From NCBI RefSeq assembly GCF_014202575.1, contig NZ_JACHHB010000003.1, positions 1-64,000 on the forward strand: a stretch of 64,000 nucleotides of DNA, given 5' to 3'. Position 1 is the first letter of the stretch. The number at the start of each line of letters is the position of its first letter. This document shows positions 1-8,001 of the stretch, piece by piece. The position numbers and the translations under genes are program-made. Under the pieces are notes generated by a model. It made no database searches. It had not been told where the DNA came from and saw only the letters and a list, made by a program, of their open reading frames with translations. The DNA comes from Texcoconibacillus texcoconensis. Lineage in GTDB: Bacteria > Bacillota > Bacilli > Bacillales > Salisediminibacteriaceae.

Positions 1-110
1 CTAGCATCATTTTCAAATGAAGATTCATAACTTATTAGCTCTTTAAAAAGTAAATGTACCTTAAAGAAATTGTTCAGTTTAGTGTTGACATTCCAATCGC
101 AAACAGTGGT

Positions 111-1405
111 GTTTCAATTCCTCATAGGTAAGATGAAAACAATCGTCGAAAAGGACGGCGAGGAAATCGCTAGGCAGTTTCAATTCCTCATAGGTAAGAT
201 GAAAACAGAAGAAGGCGCGATGGGTTTTCGTCCCGGTTCGCAAGTTTCAATTCCTCATAGGTAAGATGAAAACAATTGCGGCGCACAACTTAAATGCGGA
301 ATGTAGCGCAAGTTTCAATTCCTCATAGGTAAGATGAAAACTCCGGAACTGAACCGACCTGTCACCGTACCCATCGGGTGTTTCAATTCCTCATAGGTAA
401 GATGAAAACTGTTCGAGAATGCTTTCATCACCTTCTACATAATCAGTTTCAATTCCTCATAGGTAAGATGAAAACTTTAACTCTACGCCTAAAGGTTGCA
501 TGTGGAGAGGATCGTTTCAATTCCTCATAGGTAAGATGAAAACGGAAGAGTTCGCAAATGCTATCGTTCGAGGAGCTGGTTTCAATTCCTCATAGGTAAG
601 ATGAAAACAGAGGACGCGCTATCTCTGCACACTGACCGAAAGAGGTTTCAATTCCTCATAGGTAAGATGAAAACGGGATAAAGACGAAGCCAAAGAGTTT
701 TTAGAGTGCTGGTTTCAATTCCTCATAGGTAAGATGAAAACTCTGCCATTTTCATCAGCACTGGAATTTTGCATAATCAGTTTCAATTCCTCATAGGTAA
801 GATGAAAACAACTCTACCGCTATCAAGAACATCTTGTTTTATCTGTTTCAATTCCTCATAGGTAAGATGAAAACGGACGAATGGTCAGAAGCTGAGGACA
901 TTGTTGCGGAGTTTCAATTCCTCATAGGTAAGATGAAAACTATAATCAATCCCCCACGTTTTTTCTTCTTTACGGATGTTTCAATTCCTCATAGGTAAGA
1001 TGAAAACCTATACGACCAACATTCAGCCGCAGACTTTGATGGTGTTTCAATTCCTCATAGGTAAGATGAAAACTAATGGCGAAAAACCTTTGTTTGCATA
1101 TGTAGACACGTTTCAATTCCTCATAGGTAAGATGAAAACCCGAAGACATAACGCGTGAAGACATCGAAATTATCGAAGTTTCAATTCCTCATAGGTAAGA
1201 TGAAAACGTTTGACGTTGGTAATACATCTATACGGGAAAACCCGGTTTCAATTCCTCATAGGTAAGATGAAAACCTACAATCAACGAACAAAAATTACTA
1301 AGAATAAATTGTTTCAATTCCTCATAGGTAAGATGAAAACAATCTTATCTATTGAAGATGGGGGCAACAAGTGGTGTTTCAATTCCTCATAGGTAAGATG
1401 AAAAC
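111..1405 (-). CRISPR. CRISPR array, 20 repeats and 19 spacers, subtype I-B-like repeat
   Basis: Twenty copies of an identical 30-bp repeat start at 111, 177, 244, 312, 380, 446, 514, 579, 645, 712, 780, 845, 911, 978, 1044, 1110, 1178, 1245, 1311 and 1376. Spacers are 35-38 bp and all different. Read on the minus strand the repeat begins GTTTTCATC and ends GGAATTGAAAC, so a crRNA would carry the 5' handle ATTGAAAC, typical of I-B/III systems. From memory it is very close to the repeat of Clostridium and Geobacillus I-B arrays. This orientation puts the leader at the right (1406-1590) and the oldest repeat at 111. No repeat has decayed, not even the distal one, which suggests recent activity. 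I saw no degenerate repeat in 1-110. No cas gene lies in the window, so the effector genes are left of base 1 or elsewhere. Subtype is inferred from the repeat only. Confidence 0.97.
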
Positions 1406-1590
1406 CCCAAACTTCCCTCTAATATAGGTATTCTTTATAGACCAAAAGAATCCTTCCTGAAATTTTCAATCAAAGTTTAAGCTTTATAATAATAGGTTTG
1501 CTTTAAAAACCTTCCACATTTTCTTTTTTTCTTCTTTTTCCTATTTGTCGTCGATCCCCTGGATTTATTGTTCAACTAGAGATCGACGAC
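1406..1590 (-). promoter_or_regulatory. CRISPR leader with 10-bp inverted repeat
   Basis: AT-rich, gene-free DNA between copD and the first (newest) repeat. It has long pyrimidine runs on the plus strand (1520-1540) and a perfect inverted repeat, GTCGTCGATC at 1547-1556 and GATCGACGAC at 1581-1590. I recall a very similar GTCGTCGA...TCGACGAC element next to I-B/III arrays of thermophilic Firmicutes, which supports leader identity; this is memory and was not checked. The stem could also act as a weak terminator for copD, which ends at 1617 on the same strand. Confidence 0.7.
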
Positions 1591-1616
1591 ATTATTATAA
1601 TTGTGTAGCTTCGCCT

Positions 1617-3236
1617 TTAATGACAAAACGCCCCAGTCTCCATCTCCATTCTCATATACTCTCCGATGACTGTGCCGTCATCTGCCATGAAATTGATTGG
1701 ATGGTTTTCGCTCCATGCTTCGTCGCTATGGGCGATGTTGATGAATGCATCATTTTCAACATCGACGAAGTTGCCCATCTGTTCGTATTCGATTTCGACG
1801 CGGCTCGTTTCTGCTGGTTCTTGCACGTATCCTAATGTGACGTACGTATATTCATAGTCTTCGTGGTCCCAAAAGCCGTCGCGAACGATGAACGTACGAA
1901 TCGTATGGTCTGCTTGCTTCACTGGTTCACCACCGACGGTGAGGGTGGCATTTGGCAGCCGCTGATATCCGTCTTCCGTTTCTTCGACGAGTTCAGTCAC
2001 GAGCAATTCATCATCAACGACATAAACGACCGCTTCGTAACCATCTTTGTATTCTTCCACGACTAACACATCAACTTGGCGACCGTCTTGTGTCACCTCT
2101 ACCGCTGACTGTACGTCTTCATAGACCGTATCATCGACTGTCGCCGTCGTCGTTTCCGTACTTCCTATGACCCAAGTATACCCTGCTGCCACAATGCCTA
2201 ACGTGACAATAGGGGCAAGTAACAATCGACGTTGCGTTTTTAAAATCATCCCTAGCCAAATAAACAGCCCAAACGCAGCAACCGCTGCCAACAGAGCTGG
2301 GTGGAAAACGACGAATTGTAAATCGCTCCCTGGGACAAAATCACCGATCAATGCCGTTGCAACTGTAGACGGCAACTCAAATTGTAACGTCGTGGCGACT
2401 TCGTGAGGTGGGGTTTGATGTGACATCACCGCTGTGACAACAAAAATAGCTAAGCCGATGACACTCTCAATTTGAAACGACCGTTTCGGTGAAAACTGCG
2501 GTTTACGTTCAATCTTCTTCCGCAACAAAAAGCCATGTGCAAATCCGTAAAACACGAGAGGAATAAACAATAAATGTTTTAACAGCAAAAGCTGTCCGTA
2601 TGGAAGCATCCAAGAATTCATATACTCAGGCACGATATATCCCATCAGTACAAATCCGGATGCGATCATCACCGATACACATACAATCGCAAACGGTGTA
2701 AACCACTGTAAAAACTTATCCCAATTCGCATCCTCTTTTACAAAAAATGAAACGGTAAGTAACACACCGATCCAACTCACCGCTGCTAATAAGTGCATCC
2801 CATTGCCTAAAAAACCACCGATCGCATCAAGTGACGCACCGTGACTCGCCCAACTGACGGAGAACACCATCCCGACCGCAAGCAATAGCGGCAGGAAAGG
2901 TCGATAGCCTTTTTCTTTTTCAAATCCTAATTTCAAAAGCCCTATCAACATCAAAGCCAATACAAGTGTAAACATCCAAGCCTGACCGACTTGGTAATCC
3001 CCTAATACCGTGATAGCAGCTTCAAAAATCGGCATTTGGAATGCAGTCATTAAATGCTGCACGATATCAATCGCTGGCGCGGCTGCTAACAGAACAATCG
3101 CGCCAATGGCAATGAATAAATAGGACCGGTTCATCGCAACTTCTGGCTTTCTCTGTTCCGAAATCACTGAAAGAATGAGATAACCAAAAACAAACGCAAA
3201 GCTTACATAAAGGAGTGCATCACTGATTGCGATCAT
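1617..3236 (-). CDS. copD: CopD-family copper transport membrane protein with large extracytoplasmic C-terminal domain
   Basis: 539 aa. Residues 1 to about 370 form about nine hydrophobic segments of the CopD/PcoD type, with conserved-looking histidines (SWASHGAS near 132, GMHLLAAVSW near 148, KHLLF near 218, SHQTPPHE near 270). About 170 hydrophilic, acidic residues follow outside the membrane and end in Gly-Ala-Phe-Cys-His. CopD proteins are thought to move copper across the inner membrane with CopC. The start is an ATG one base past the copC stop, with AGAAGGGA upstream, so the pair is translationally coupled. In Bacillus YcnJ the CopC and CopD domains are fused; here they are separate genes. 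The C-terminal domain is not one I recognise, although its beta-rich look and the terminal Cys-His suggest metal handling. Confidence 0.85.
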   Translation of the reverse strand: MIAISDALLYVSFAFVFGYLILSVISEQRKPEVAMNRSYLFIAIGAIVLLAAAPAIDIVQHLMTAFQMPIFEAAITVLGDYQVGQAWMFTLVLALMLIGLLKLGFEKEKGYRPFLPLLLAVGMVFSVSWASHGASLDAIGGFLGNGMHLLAAVSWIGVLLTVSFFVKEDANWDKFLQWFTPFAIVCVSVMIASGFVLMGYIVPEYMNSWMLPYGQLLLLKHLLFIPLVFYGFAHGFLLRKKIERKPQFSPKRSFQIESVIGLAIFVVTAVMSHQTPPHEVATTLQFELPSTVATALIGDFVPGSDLQFVVFHPALLAAVAAFGLFIWLGMILKTQRRLLLAPIVTLGIVAAGYTWVIGSTETTTATVDDTVYEDVQSAVEVTQDGRQVDVLVVEEYKDGYEAVVYVVDDELLVTELVEETEDGYQRLPNATLTVGGEPVKQADHTIRTFIVRDGFWDHEDYEYTYVTLGYVQEPAETSRVEIEYEQMGNFVDVENDAFINIAHSDEAWSENHPINFMADDGTVIGEYMRMEMETGAFCH

Positions 3237-3237
3237 T

Positions 3238-3837
3238 TTATCCCTTCTTCCTTAGAACAAAATATCCGCCGATCACAAGTACAATCGCAATCGGTGCATA
3301 CAATAACCAGTTGTCGTTCTCATCATCACTTTCCCCAGCCGTTTCATCGCTTTCTGAAACTTCATTTTCTGATGCTTCATTTTCAATATCCTCATTGACT
3401 GATTCCTCTACTGTCGATGTATTTTCACTTTCGTCTCGACTCTCTTCTTCACTTTCTTGATCTGAGGATGCTGCTTCATCAGACGACACTGTAAATGAGA
3501 AACTTCCGTCTGTCGTATGTCCGTCCGTTGCTAGCGCTTGCCATTCGGCTGTGTAATCGCCACTTGCGAGCGGCTCAGCCAAAGTTGCTGTTAATTGTGG
3601 ACTGTCCACAATTTCTTCTGCGATTTCCAATTCCTCACCTTCATCATCGAAAACGGTAACTGTTGTATGTTCTTCGATCCCCGAATCAAAAACGAGTTCA
3701 ATCGTTTCAAGTTTCTCTTCGACGTCTTCCCCACCACTAGGAGAAGATGATTCCAAATGTGCATGAGATAAAGCTTGCGATGGAAATAATAACATCATAA
3801 TGACCGTAAGTGGGAACAACCATTTCATCATACCCAA
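3238..3837 (-). CDS. copC: CopC-domain copper-binding protein, membrane-anchored
   Basis: 199 aa. The signal peptide is about residues 1-24 (ends PSQALS) and the next residues are HAHLESS, so the mature protein would start with His, as in CopC, where the amino-terminal His is a Cu(II) ligand. The CopC beta-sandwich covers about 25-120 and includes DGHTTDGSFSF, the other expected ligand region. A low-complexity Glu/Ser-rich linker (about 122-172) leads to one transmembrane helix (174-193) ending in RKK, so the domain should be tethered to the outer face of the membrane. The start has GGGAGG eight bases upstream. It is the first gene of the copC-copD operon, with a sigma-A-like promoter at 3870-3898. 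Confidence 0.88.
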   Translation of the reverse strand: MGMMKWLFPLTVIMMLLFPSQALSHAHLESSSPSGGEDVEEKLETIELVFDSGIEEHTTVTVFDDEGEELEIAEEIVDSPQLTATLAEPLASGDYTAEWQALATDGHTTDGSFSFTVSSDEAASSDQESEEESRDESENTSTVEESVNEDIENEASENEVSESDETAGESDDENDNWLLYAPIAIVLVIGGYFVLRKKG

Positions 3838-3851
3838 CCTCCCAACTAATT

Positions 3852-3898
3852 CCTACTATTCTAATAGGTATTATATAGTTAATTAGACGATTTGTGAA
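3852..3898 (-). promoter_or_regulatory. Sigma-A promoter of copCD with overlapping dyad
   Basis: On the minus strand: TTCACA (3893-3898), a 17-bp spacer, TATAAT (3870-3875). Just downstream lies an imperfect dyad, CCTATTAGAATAGTAGG (3852-3868), where a copper-responsive repressor such as CsoR or a YcnK-like protein could bind. The repressor identity is a guess. Confidence 0.55.
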
Positions 3899-3914
3899 CA
3901 GGTAAAAATCGAAC

Positions 3915-4062
3915 TTCTTCTAAAAAGGCTCTTTCCGTAAACTTTGTTGTTTTTGATAAATGTGATCACATCGGCTGTTTCGTGCGCTTCGGACATGAAT
4001 TTCGCTTTTTATTGCATGAAAAAGTGAAGATGTACGGCACATACGTCCGCACCCGCATCTGT
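3915..4062 (-). repeat. Dispersed palindromic element, copy 1 (degenerate, inverted)
   Basis: Read on the minus strand this stretch matches parts of the 26.8-kb copy: the motif CATACGTCCGC region (CGGACGTATGTGCCG, about 4036-4050), the TTGCATGAAAAAG-like segment, ATGTCCGAAGCGCACGAAACA, and the tail ACAACAAAGTTTACGGAAAG (about 3928-3950). About 40 bp of the tail and part of the middle are missing. The rest of the 400-bp gap between copC and khtT holds the two promoters and nothing else I recognise. Confidence 0.65.
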
Positions 4063-4182
4063 CATCTGTGTCTGCAAGTCGCATTCACCTGACCAGGTTC
4101 AACATCGTGTGGTCGTAGTTGCTGTGGTACGAATTGCTGCTGTCAACGATCCAACCTTTTAGAAATGAACTTGCGCTCGTTG

Positions 4183-4213
4183 TTTACATGTTTTTGTAAG
4201 CGAAGGATATACT
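4183..4213 (+). promoter_or_regulatory. Possible khtTU promoter
   Basis: TTTACA at 4183-4188 and TATACT at 4208-4213 are separated by 19 bp, which is longer than ideal. The site is 24 bp before the khtT start, so the 5' leader would be short. Confidence 0.35.
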
Positions 4214-4237
4214 AACGAAATATTGGGAGGCTTGTTT

Positions 4238-4732
4238 ATGAACATTCATTCGACAAAGTTACCTGGAATTGGAGAGAAGATTTCTTTTCGTACGATGGAT
4301 GACAGTATGATTGTTTTAGTGACTTATCACACCGGGAAAAGGGAGCTTTATTTTTTTGATGAGGCTGATGAGGATGAAGCGGATTTCAGTATTGAGATGA
4401 ATGCCGATGAAACCCGTGAATTAGGGGCTCAACTTCTTGGTGCGACGTATCAGCCGATAGAGACGGAGCAAATGAAGTTGTTCCGTGACAAGATTTTAAT
4501 GCAATGGTTGAAGGTGAATCCTACGTCTCCATTTGCGGGGAAAACAATTGAAGAAGCGAAAGTGAGAGAAAAAACAGGGGCTTCAATTGTAGGGATTTTC
4601 CGAGATGATGATGTCATTGCAAGTCCTACACTTGACCAACGTCTTGAGGCAAGGGATACGATCATGGCCGTTGGAAAAAACGAACAAATTCAATTGCTTG
4701 AACGTTGGATTGAAGGTGAGGTGGATCTGTAG
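4238..4732 (+). CDS. khtT: K+/H+ antiporter regulatory subunit (TrkA-C domain)
   Basis: 164 aa, the same size as Bacillus KhtT, and it begins MNIHSTKLPGIGEKISF, matching the family's MNI..LPGIG start. Residues 1-75 form the small N-terminal domain; about 85-164 are an RCK_C/TrkA-C domain that binds c-di-AMP in the B. subtilis protein. KhtT sits in the cytoplasm and controls the KhtU antiporter. I chose the ATG at 4238 over the in-frame TTG at 4223 because GGGAGG at 4225-4230 is correctly placed for the ATG. The stop directly touches the khtU start. khtS, which precedes khtT in B. subtilis, is absent. Confidence 0.9.
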   Translation: MNIHSTKLPGIGEKISFRTMDDSMIVLVTYHTGKRELYFFDEADEDEADFSIEMNADETRELGAQLLGATYQPIETEQMKLFRDKILMQWLKVNPTSPFAGKTIEEAKVREKTGASIVGIFRDDDVIASPTLDQRLEARDTIMAVGKNEQIQLLERWIEGEVDL

Positions 4733-5911
4733 GTGGCTTTAGAGATGCCAGAAATGTTTGGTGCGGGTCTTTTACTGTTACTCATGGGCATTTTTGGTTT
4801 TATTGGTGCGAAATTTAAGATTCCTGAGGTCGTCATCTACATTTTACTCGGGTTTTCTTTAAGTGGTTGGCTAAGCGGTAATGACATGCTTCATTTTATC
4901 GGTGAAGTAGGGATTGTTCTGCTTTTCTTCATGCTCGGCATGGAATTTCCGATTAAAGAGCTGATAAAAATTGCCAAGAAAGTGACACCAGCTGGGACGA
5001 TCGATGTTATTTTAAGTTTTGGTGTCACAAGTGGCATTTGTCTTCTTGCTGGAATCGATCTCTTGATGTCGATGATCATCGGTGGTGTTGTGTATGCGAC
5101 GAGCTCTTCAATTACGATGAAAATGCTCGAGAGTTCTAAACGAACAGCCAACCCCGAATCTGAGTTTATGCTTGGGGTTTTGATTTTTGAAGATCTTGTT
5201 GCACCTGTAATGGTAGCAATTTTCGTTGCCTTAACAGCCGGTGAAGATATTACCGTTACATCGATGAGCTTGTTAGGTTTACAAGTCGTCGGGTTGATTG
5301 TACTAGCGATATGTCTCGGTCATTTCATATTCAGTAAGCTCGGACCTTTTTTTATCCGTCATCTACATCAAGACGTCTTCATTTTATTTGTCGTCAGTAT
5401 CGCCCTCTCGTATGGCGGGCTTGCCCTTTACTTCGAATTGTCGGAAGTGCTCGGCGCTTTCCTCGCGGGGATCATTGTCGCAGAAGCACGGCGCACACAT
5501 GAATTAGAAGGGTTAATGTTACCTTTACGTGACTTAACACTGCCTTTATTTTTCGTCTACTTTGGGACGAGTATTGACCTAAGTGAAGGCATTCCAATGA
5601 TCGGACTGTTAATCGCCGTATTTATCTGGTCAGTGATCGCCAAATTAGTCGTTGGTTATTACGGCGGTCAATGGTACGGACTGTCAAAAAAAGTGGCGCT
5701 TCGTGCAGGACTTTCATTTACACAAAGAGGGGAATTCTCCATCATTATGGCAAGTCTTGCCACAACGGAAATCATGGCGTTTAGCAGTGTGTATATCTTG
5801 ATATCTGCCATGTTTGGAATCGTCCTCTTTTCTTATGCGCCAAAGATTTCAAAAAAGCTTTTTGGAAACGGAAAAGGCAAATCAGGAAAAAGCCATGTAC
5901 CAGAAGGATAA
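4733..5911 (+). CDS. khtU: K+/H+ antiporter membrane subunit, CPA2 family
   Basis: 392 aa with about 12 hydrophobic segments of the Kef/KhtU cation:proton antiporter-2 fold. It exports K+ (and possibly NH4+) in exchange for H+ under alkaline or high-K+ conditions. Family features include FEDLVAPVMVA (about 151-161) and RAGLSFTQRGEFSIIMASL (about 324-342). The first codon is GTG, abutting the khtT stop, with AAGGTGAGG about ten bases upstream; an ATG four codons later is an alternative start. The C-terminus is short and charged and lacks a TrkA-N domain, consistent with regulation by the separate KhtT. A hairpin terminator follows at 5919. Confidence 0.9.
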   Translation: MALEMPEMFGAGLLLLLMGIFGFIGAKFKIPEVVIYILLGFSLSGWLSGNDMLHFIGEVGIVLLFFMLGMEFPIKELIKIAKKVTPAGTIDVILSFGVTSGICLLAGIDLLMSMIIGGVVYATSSSITMKMLESSKRTANPESEFMLGVLIFEDLVAPVMVAIFVALTAGEDITVTSMSLLGLQVVGLIVLAICLGHFIFSKLGPFFIRHLHQDVFILFVVSIALSYGGLALYFELSEVLGAFLAGIIVAEARRTHELEGLMLPLRDLTLPLFFVYFGTSIDLSEGIPMIGLLIAVFIWSVIAKLVVGYYGGQWYGLSKKVALRAGLSFTQRGEFSIIMASLATTEIMAFSSVYILISAMFGIVLFSYAPKISKKLFGNGKGKSGKSHVPEG

Positions 5912-5918
5912 TCTAATA

Positions 5919-5949
5919 AAGCAAGAGACGGATCAAGCGCCTCTTGCTT
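5919..5949. terminator. Bidirectional terminator between khtU and the Cys-rich gene
   Basis: The stem AAGCAAGAG (5919-5927) pairs perfectly with CTCTTGCTT (5941-5949). T-rich flanks lie on both sides, and it is shared by two convergent genes; its right arm touches the stop codon of the gene on the minus strand. Confidence 0.7.
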
Positions 5950-6149
5950 TACTTATTTGATTGATCCTGTTCCATAAGCTTTCGAATATGGTCTTTCGGA
6001 CGCCAGCAATTAAACTGATACGTCGTCTTCGTATCAAAGCCTAACCTAGCACAATAATAACGCATCCCATCTTCTAATTTCTCTGCTCGAAAATGCTCGC
6101 ACGTTGCACAGCAATGAAAGTTTTTGTTCAAGTTGATCAACTCTTTCAT
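5949..6149 (-). CDS. Small cysteine-rich conserved hypothetical protein
   Basis: 66 aa. Cysteines lie at 13, 14, 17, 33 and 48 in the pattern CCxxC...YYCARLG...FNCW, suggesting a small metal-binding (zinc or iron) or redox fold. It is hydrophilic, with no signal peptide and no transmembrane segment. I recall similar Bacillales proteins with the CARLG...FNCWxPK pattern but know of no function. No good ribosome-binding site is visible before the ATG, so the start is uncertain. It converges on khtU and is upstream-isolated from pxpC, so context gives no functional clue. Confidence 0.6.
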   Translation of the reverse strand: MKELINLNKNFHCCATCEHFRAEKLEDGMRYYCARLGFDTKTTYQFNCWRPKDHIRKLMEQDQSNK

Positions 6150-6211
6150 TAGGGATTGTTTGAAAATAGACTAACGATCCAATCCTTCATTGAAACGACG
6201 AAATAAGCTCG

Positions 6212-7174
6212 TCAATTGATTATACCTGCACCTAAGCTTAGTTGACGGAAAGCTTTTTCCCGCTTCACATTTAACGCTTGTGCCTCATCAATAGACACCG
6301 CCTGAAACGATATCTTATTCCCCGGTAACATTTGCCCAAGGTAAGGCAAATCGACAGAAATGACGGTCCCAATTCGCGTATATCCGCCCGTCGTTTGCCG
6401 ATCCGCTAGTAAAATAATCGGCTCACCACTTGCAGGTACTTGGATCGTTCCAGGAAATATCGCATCGGAAAGAATATCTGCTCCTGAAACGTGTGTAAGT
6501 TTCGCCCCTTGCAAGCGATAACCCATTCGATCTGATTGTGGACTGATTTCATACGCTTCTGATAGGAATGTACCGATACTTGATTCATGGAAAGCTTGTT
6601 CGTCAGGTCCTAAAATGACACGCAATGTTTGATCTCGTTCATAGTCAGGGACAAGCGATGACTTTAAACTTCGACTGACGAGACCTCTGTTATGAAAGGT
6701 TGGTTTCCCCTTCTCTATTACATCACCTTTTTGCAGTTCACGACCGTCCACGCCACCGACTTGCGCTTTCATGTACGTTGATTTACTTCCCATCACCGTT
6801 GGAATCGAAATGCCACCGGCGACGGTAATATATGCACGCGCACCACTTACTGGTCGTCCGAAACGAATTGTCTGCCCTTGCTGCACGTAAAACGATTTCC
6901 ATAAAGGGGCTGGTTTGTTGTCTACAGTCGCAGACAGATCCGCGCCACAAATCGCGATCACCGCATCTTCTAGCAACTCAATCTCAGGACCCATGATGGT
7001 GATTTCAAGCCCCGCTTCCCCGCGCTCGTTTCCGACCAACAAGTTCCCGACTTGCAAAGCATAAATATCCATCGCACCAGACACGACCATCCCGTATTGT
7101 TGGTAACCTGTACGCCCAAGATCTTGCACAGTCGTCAGAAGTCCCGGCTTCACGATCCGAAACACCGCCGCCAT
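6212..7174 (-). CDS. pxpC: 5-oxoprolinase subunit C (KipA / biotin-dependent carboxyltransferase-like)
   Basis: 320 aa. It begins MAAVFRIVKPGLLTTVQDLGRTGYQQYG, the characteristic opening of the KipA/PxpC family, and contains SDRMGYRLQG and PASGEPIILLADRQTTGGY, both typical. With PxpA and PxpB it forms the prokaryotic ATP-dependent 5-oxoprolinase that opens pyroglutamate to glutamate. The start was set at 7174, where the ATG overlaps the last base of the pxpA stop (TAATG) and GGGAG precedes it; an upstream in-frame ATG at 7273 lies inside pxpA. Last gene of the pxpB-pxpA-pxpC operon. Confidence 0.92.
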   Translation of the reverse strand: MAAVFRIVKPGLLTTVQDLGRTGYQQYGMVVSGAMDIYALQVGNLLVGNERGEAGLEITIMGPEIELLEDAVIAICGADLSATVDNKPAPLWKSFYVQQGQTIRFGRPVSGARAYITVAGGISIPTVMGSKSTYMKAQVGGVDGRELQKGDVIEKGKPTFHNRGLVSRSLKSSLVPDYERDQTLRVILGPDEQAFHESSIGTFLSEAYEISPQSDRMGYRLQGAKLTHVSGADILSDAIFPGTIQVPASGEPIILLADRQTTGGYTRIGTVISVDLPYLGQMLPGNKISFQAVSIDEAQALNVKREKAFRQLSLGAGIIN

Positions 7175-7938
7175 TAACTCCCAACCCGCTTTAATGTAAT
7201 ACCATTCTCTGTTAGCGCGTGTCGGAGCTGTTTGACAAACTGCAAAGCACTCGGTTCGTCCCCATGGACACAAATGGTGTCAGCTGTCAAGTCAACGTCC
7301 GACCCATCGACCGCCGCAACCTTCCCTTCTTTCACCATACGAATGACACGACGGGTTGCTTCGTCGGCATCATGGATCATCGCATTCGGTGATGTACGCG
7401 GTGTCAGTGATCCGTCTGGCTGATATGTGCGGTCTGCGAACACTTCGTTGGCGACGGTGAGACCGACCTTTTCCCCGGCTTTTACGAGCTCGCCATTTGC
7501 TAGACCAAATAGAATGAGATGGGGATTGAGTTGGTAGACGGCTTCTGCGATCGCTTGTGCAATGGCTGGATCTTTGGTCGCCATATTAAAGAGCGCGCCG
7601 TGTGGTTTGACGTGATTGAGCATGAGTCGGTGTAGCTCTGCGAAGCCTTGTAATGCGCCGATTTGGTAAATGATGAAATTGTACACGTCATCTGGGTCTA
7701 CGTTCATTTGGCGGCGCCCGAAACCGATTAAGTCGGGTAAGCCTGGGTGGGCGCCTAAGCCAACTTGTTTTTCTACGGCGAGATTGATTGTTCGCCTCAT
7801 GACGTTATGGTCGCCTGCGTGATAGCCACATGCAATGTTTGCGGATGTGATTTGTTCAAGGACGAGTTCATCTTGGCCGATCGTATAGGCGCCAAAGCTT
7901 TCTCCTAAATCGCTATTTAAATCTACTTGGTAAGTCAT
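7174..7938 (-). CDS. pxpA: 5-oxoprolinase subunit A (LamB/YcsF family)
   Basis: 254 aa. MTYQVDLNSDLGESFGAY is the family signature at the N-terminus; ACGYHAGDH (about 36-44), GAHPGLPDLIGFGRR and KPHGALFN are the other conserved blocks. It provides the hydrolytic or ring-opening half of 5-oxoprolinase. The start at 7938 is preceded by a strong GGAGGGG; the in-frame upstream ATG at 7959 would place this site inside the gene. It overlaps pxpC by one base and sits 63 bp after pxpB. Confidence 0.93.
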   Translation of the reverse strand: MTYQVDLNSDLGESFGAYTIGQDELVLEQITSANIACGYHAGDHNVMRRTINLAVEKQVGLGAHPGLPDLIGFGRRQMNVDPDDVYNFIIYQIGALQGFAELHRLMLNHVKPHGALFNMATKDPAIAQAIAEAVYQLNPHLILFGLANGELVKAGEKVGLTVANEVFADRTYQPDGSLTPRTSPNAMIHDADEATRRVIRMVKEGKVAAVDGSDVDLTADTICVHGDEPSALQFVKQLRHALTENGITLKRVGS

Positions 7939-8001
7939 TTGTATCCCCTCCGTTCTCAATCGATGAAAAATGTTCTGCGTGATTTCACGCCATTTTCAGA
8001 C

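Noticed and set aside
970-1164. A prophage or defence gene hidden near the CRISPR array
   Set aside because: Nothing but repeats, spacers, leader and the copper operon is present from 1 to 3.9 kb.
70-1392. Short open frames across the CRISPR array containing FQFLIGKMKT or FHLTYEELK
   Set aside because: They are translations of the repeat itself plus spacers, with no ribosome-binding sites, and appear on both strands.
1547-1590. Simple rho-independent terminator of copD
   Set aside because: The loop is about 24 bases and no T run follows on the minus strand; a leader element explains it better, though weak termination is possible.
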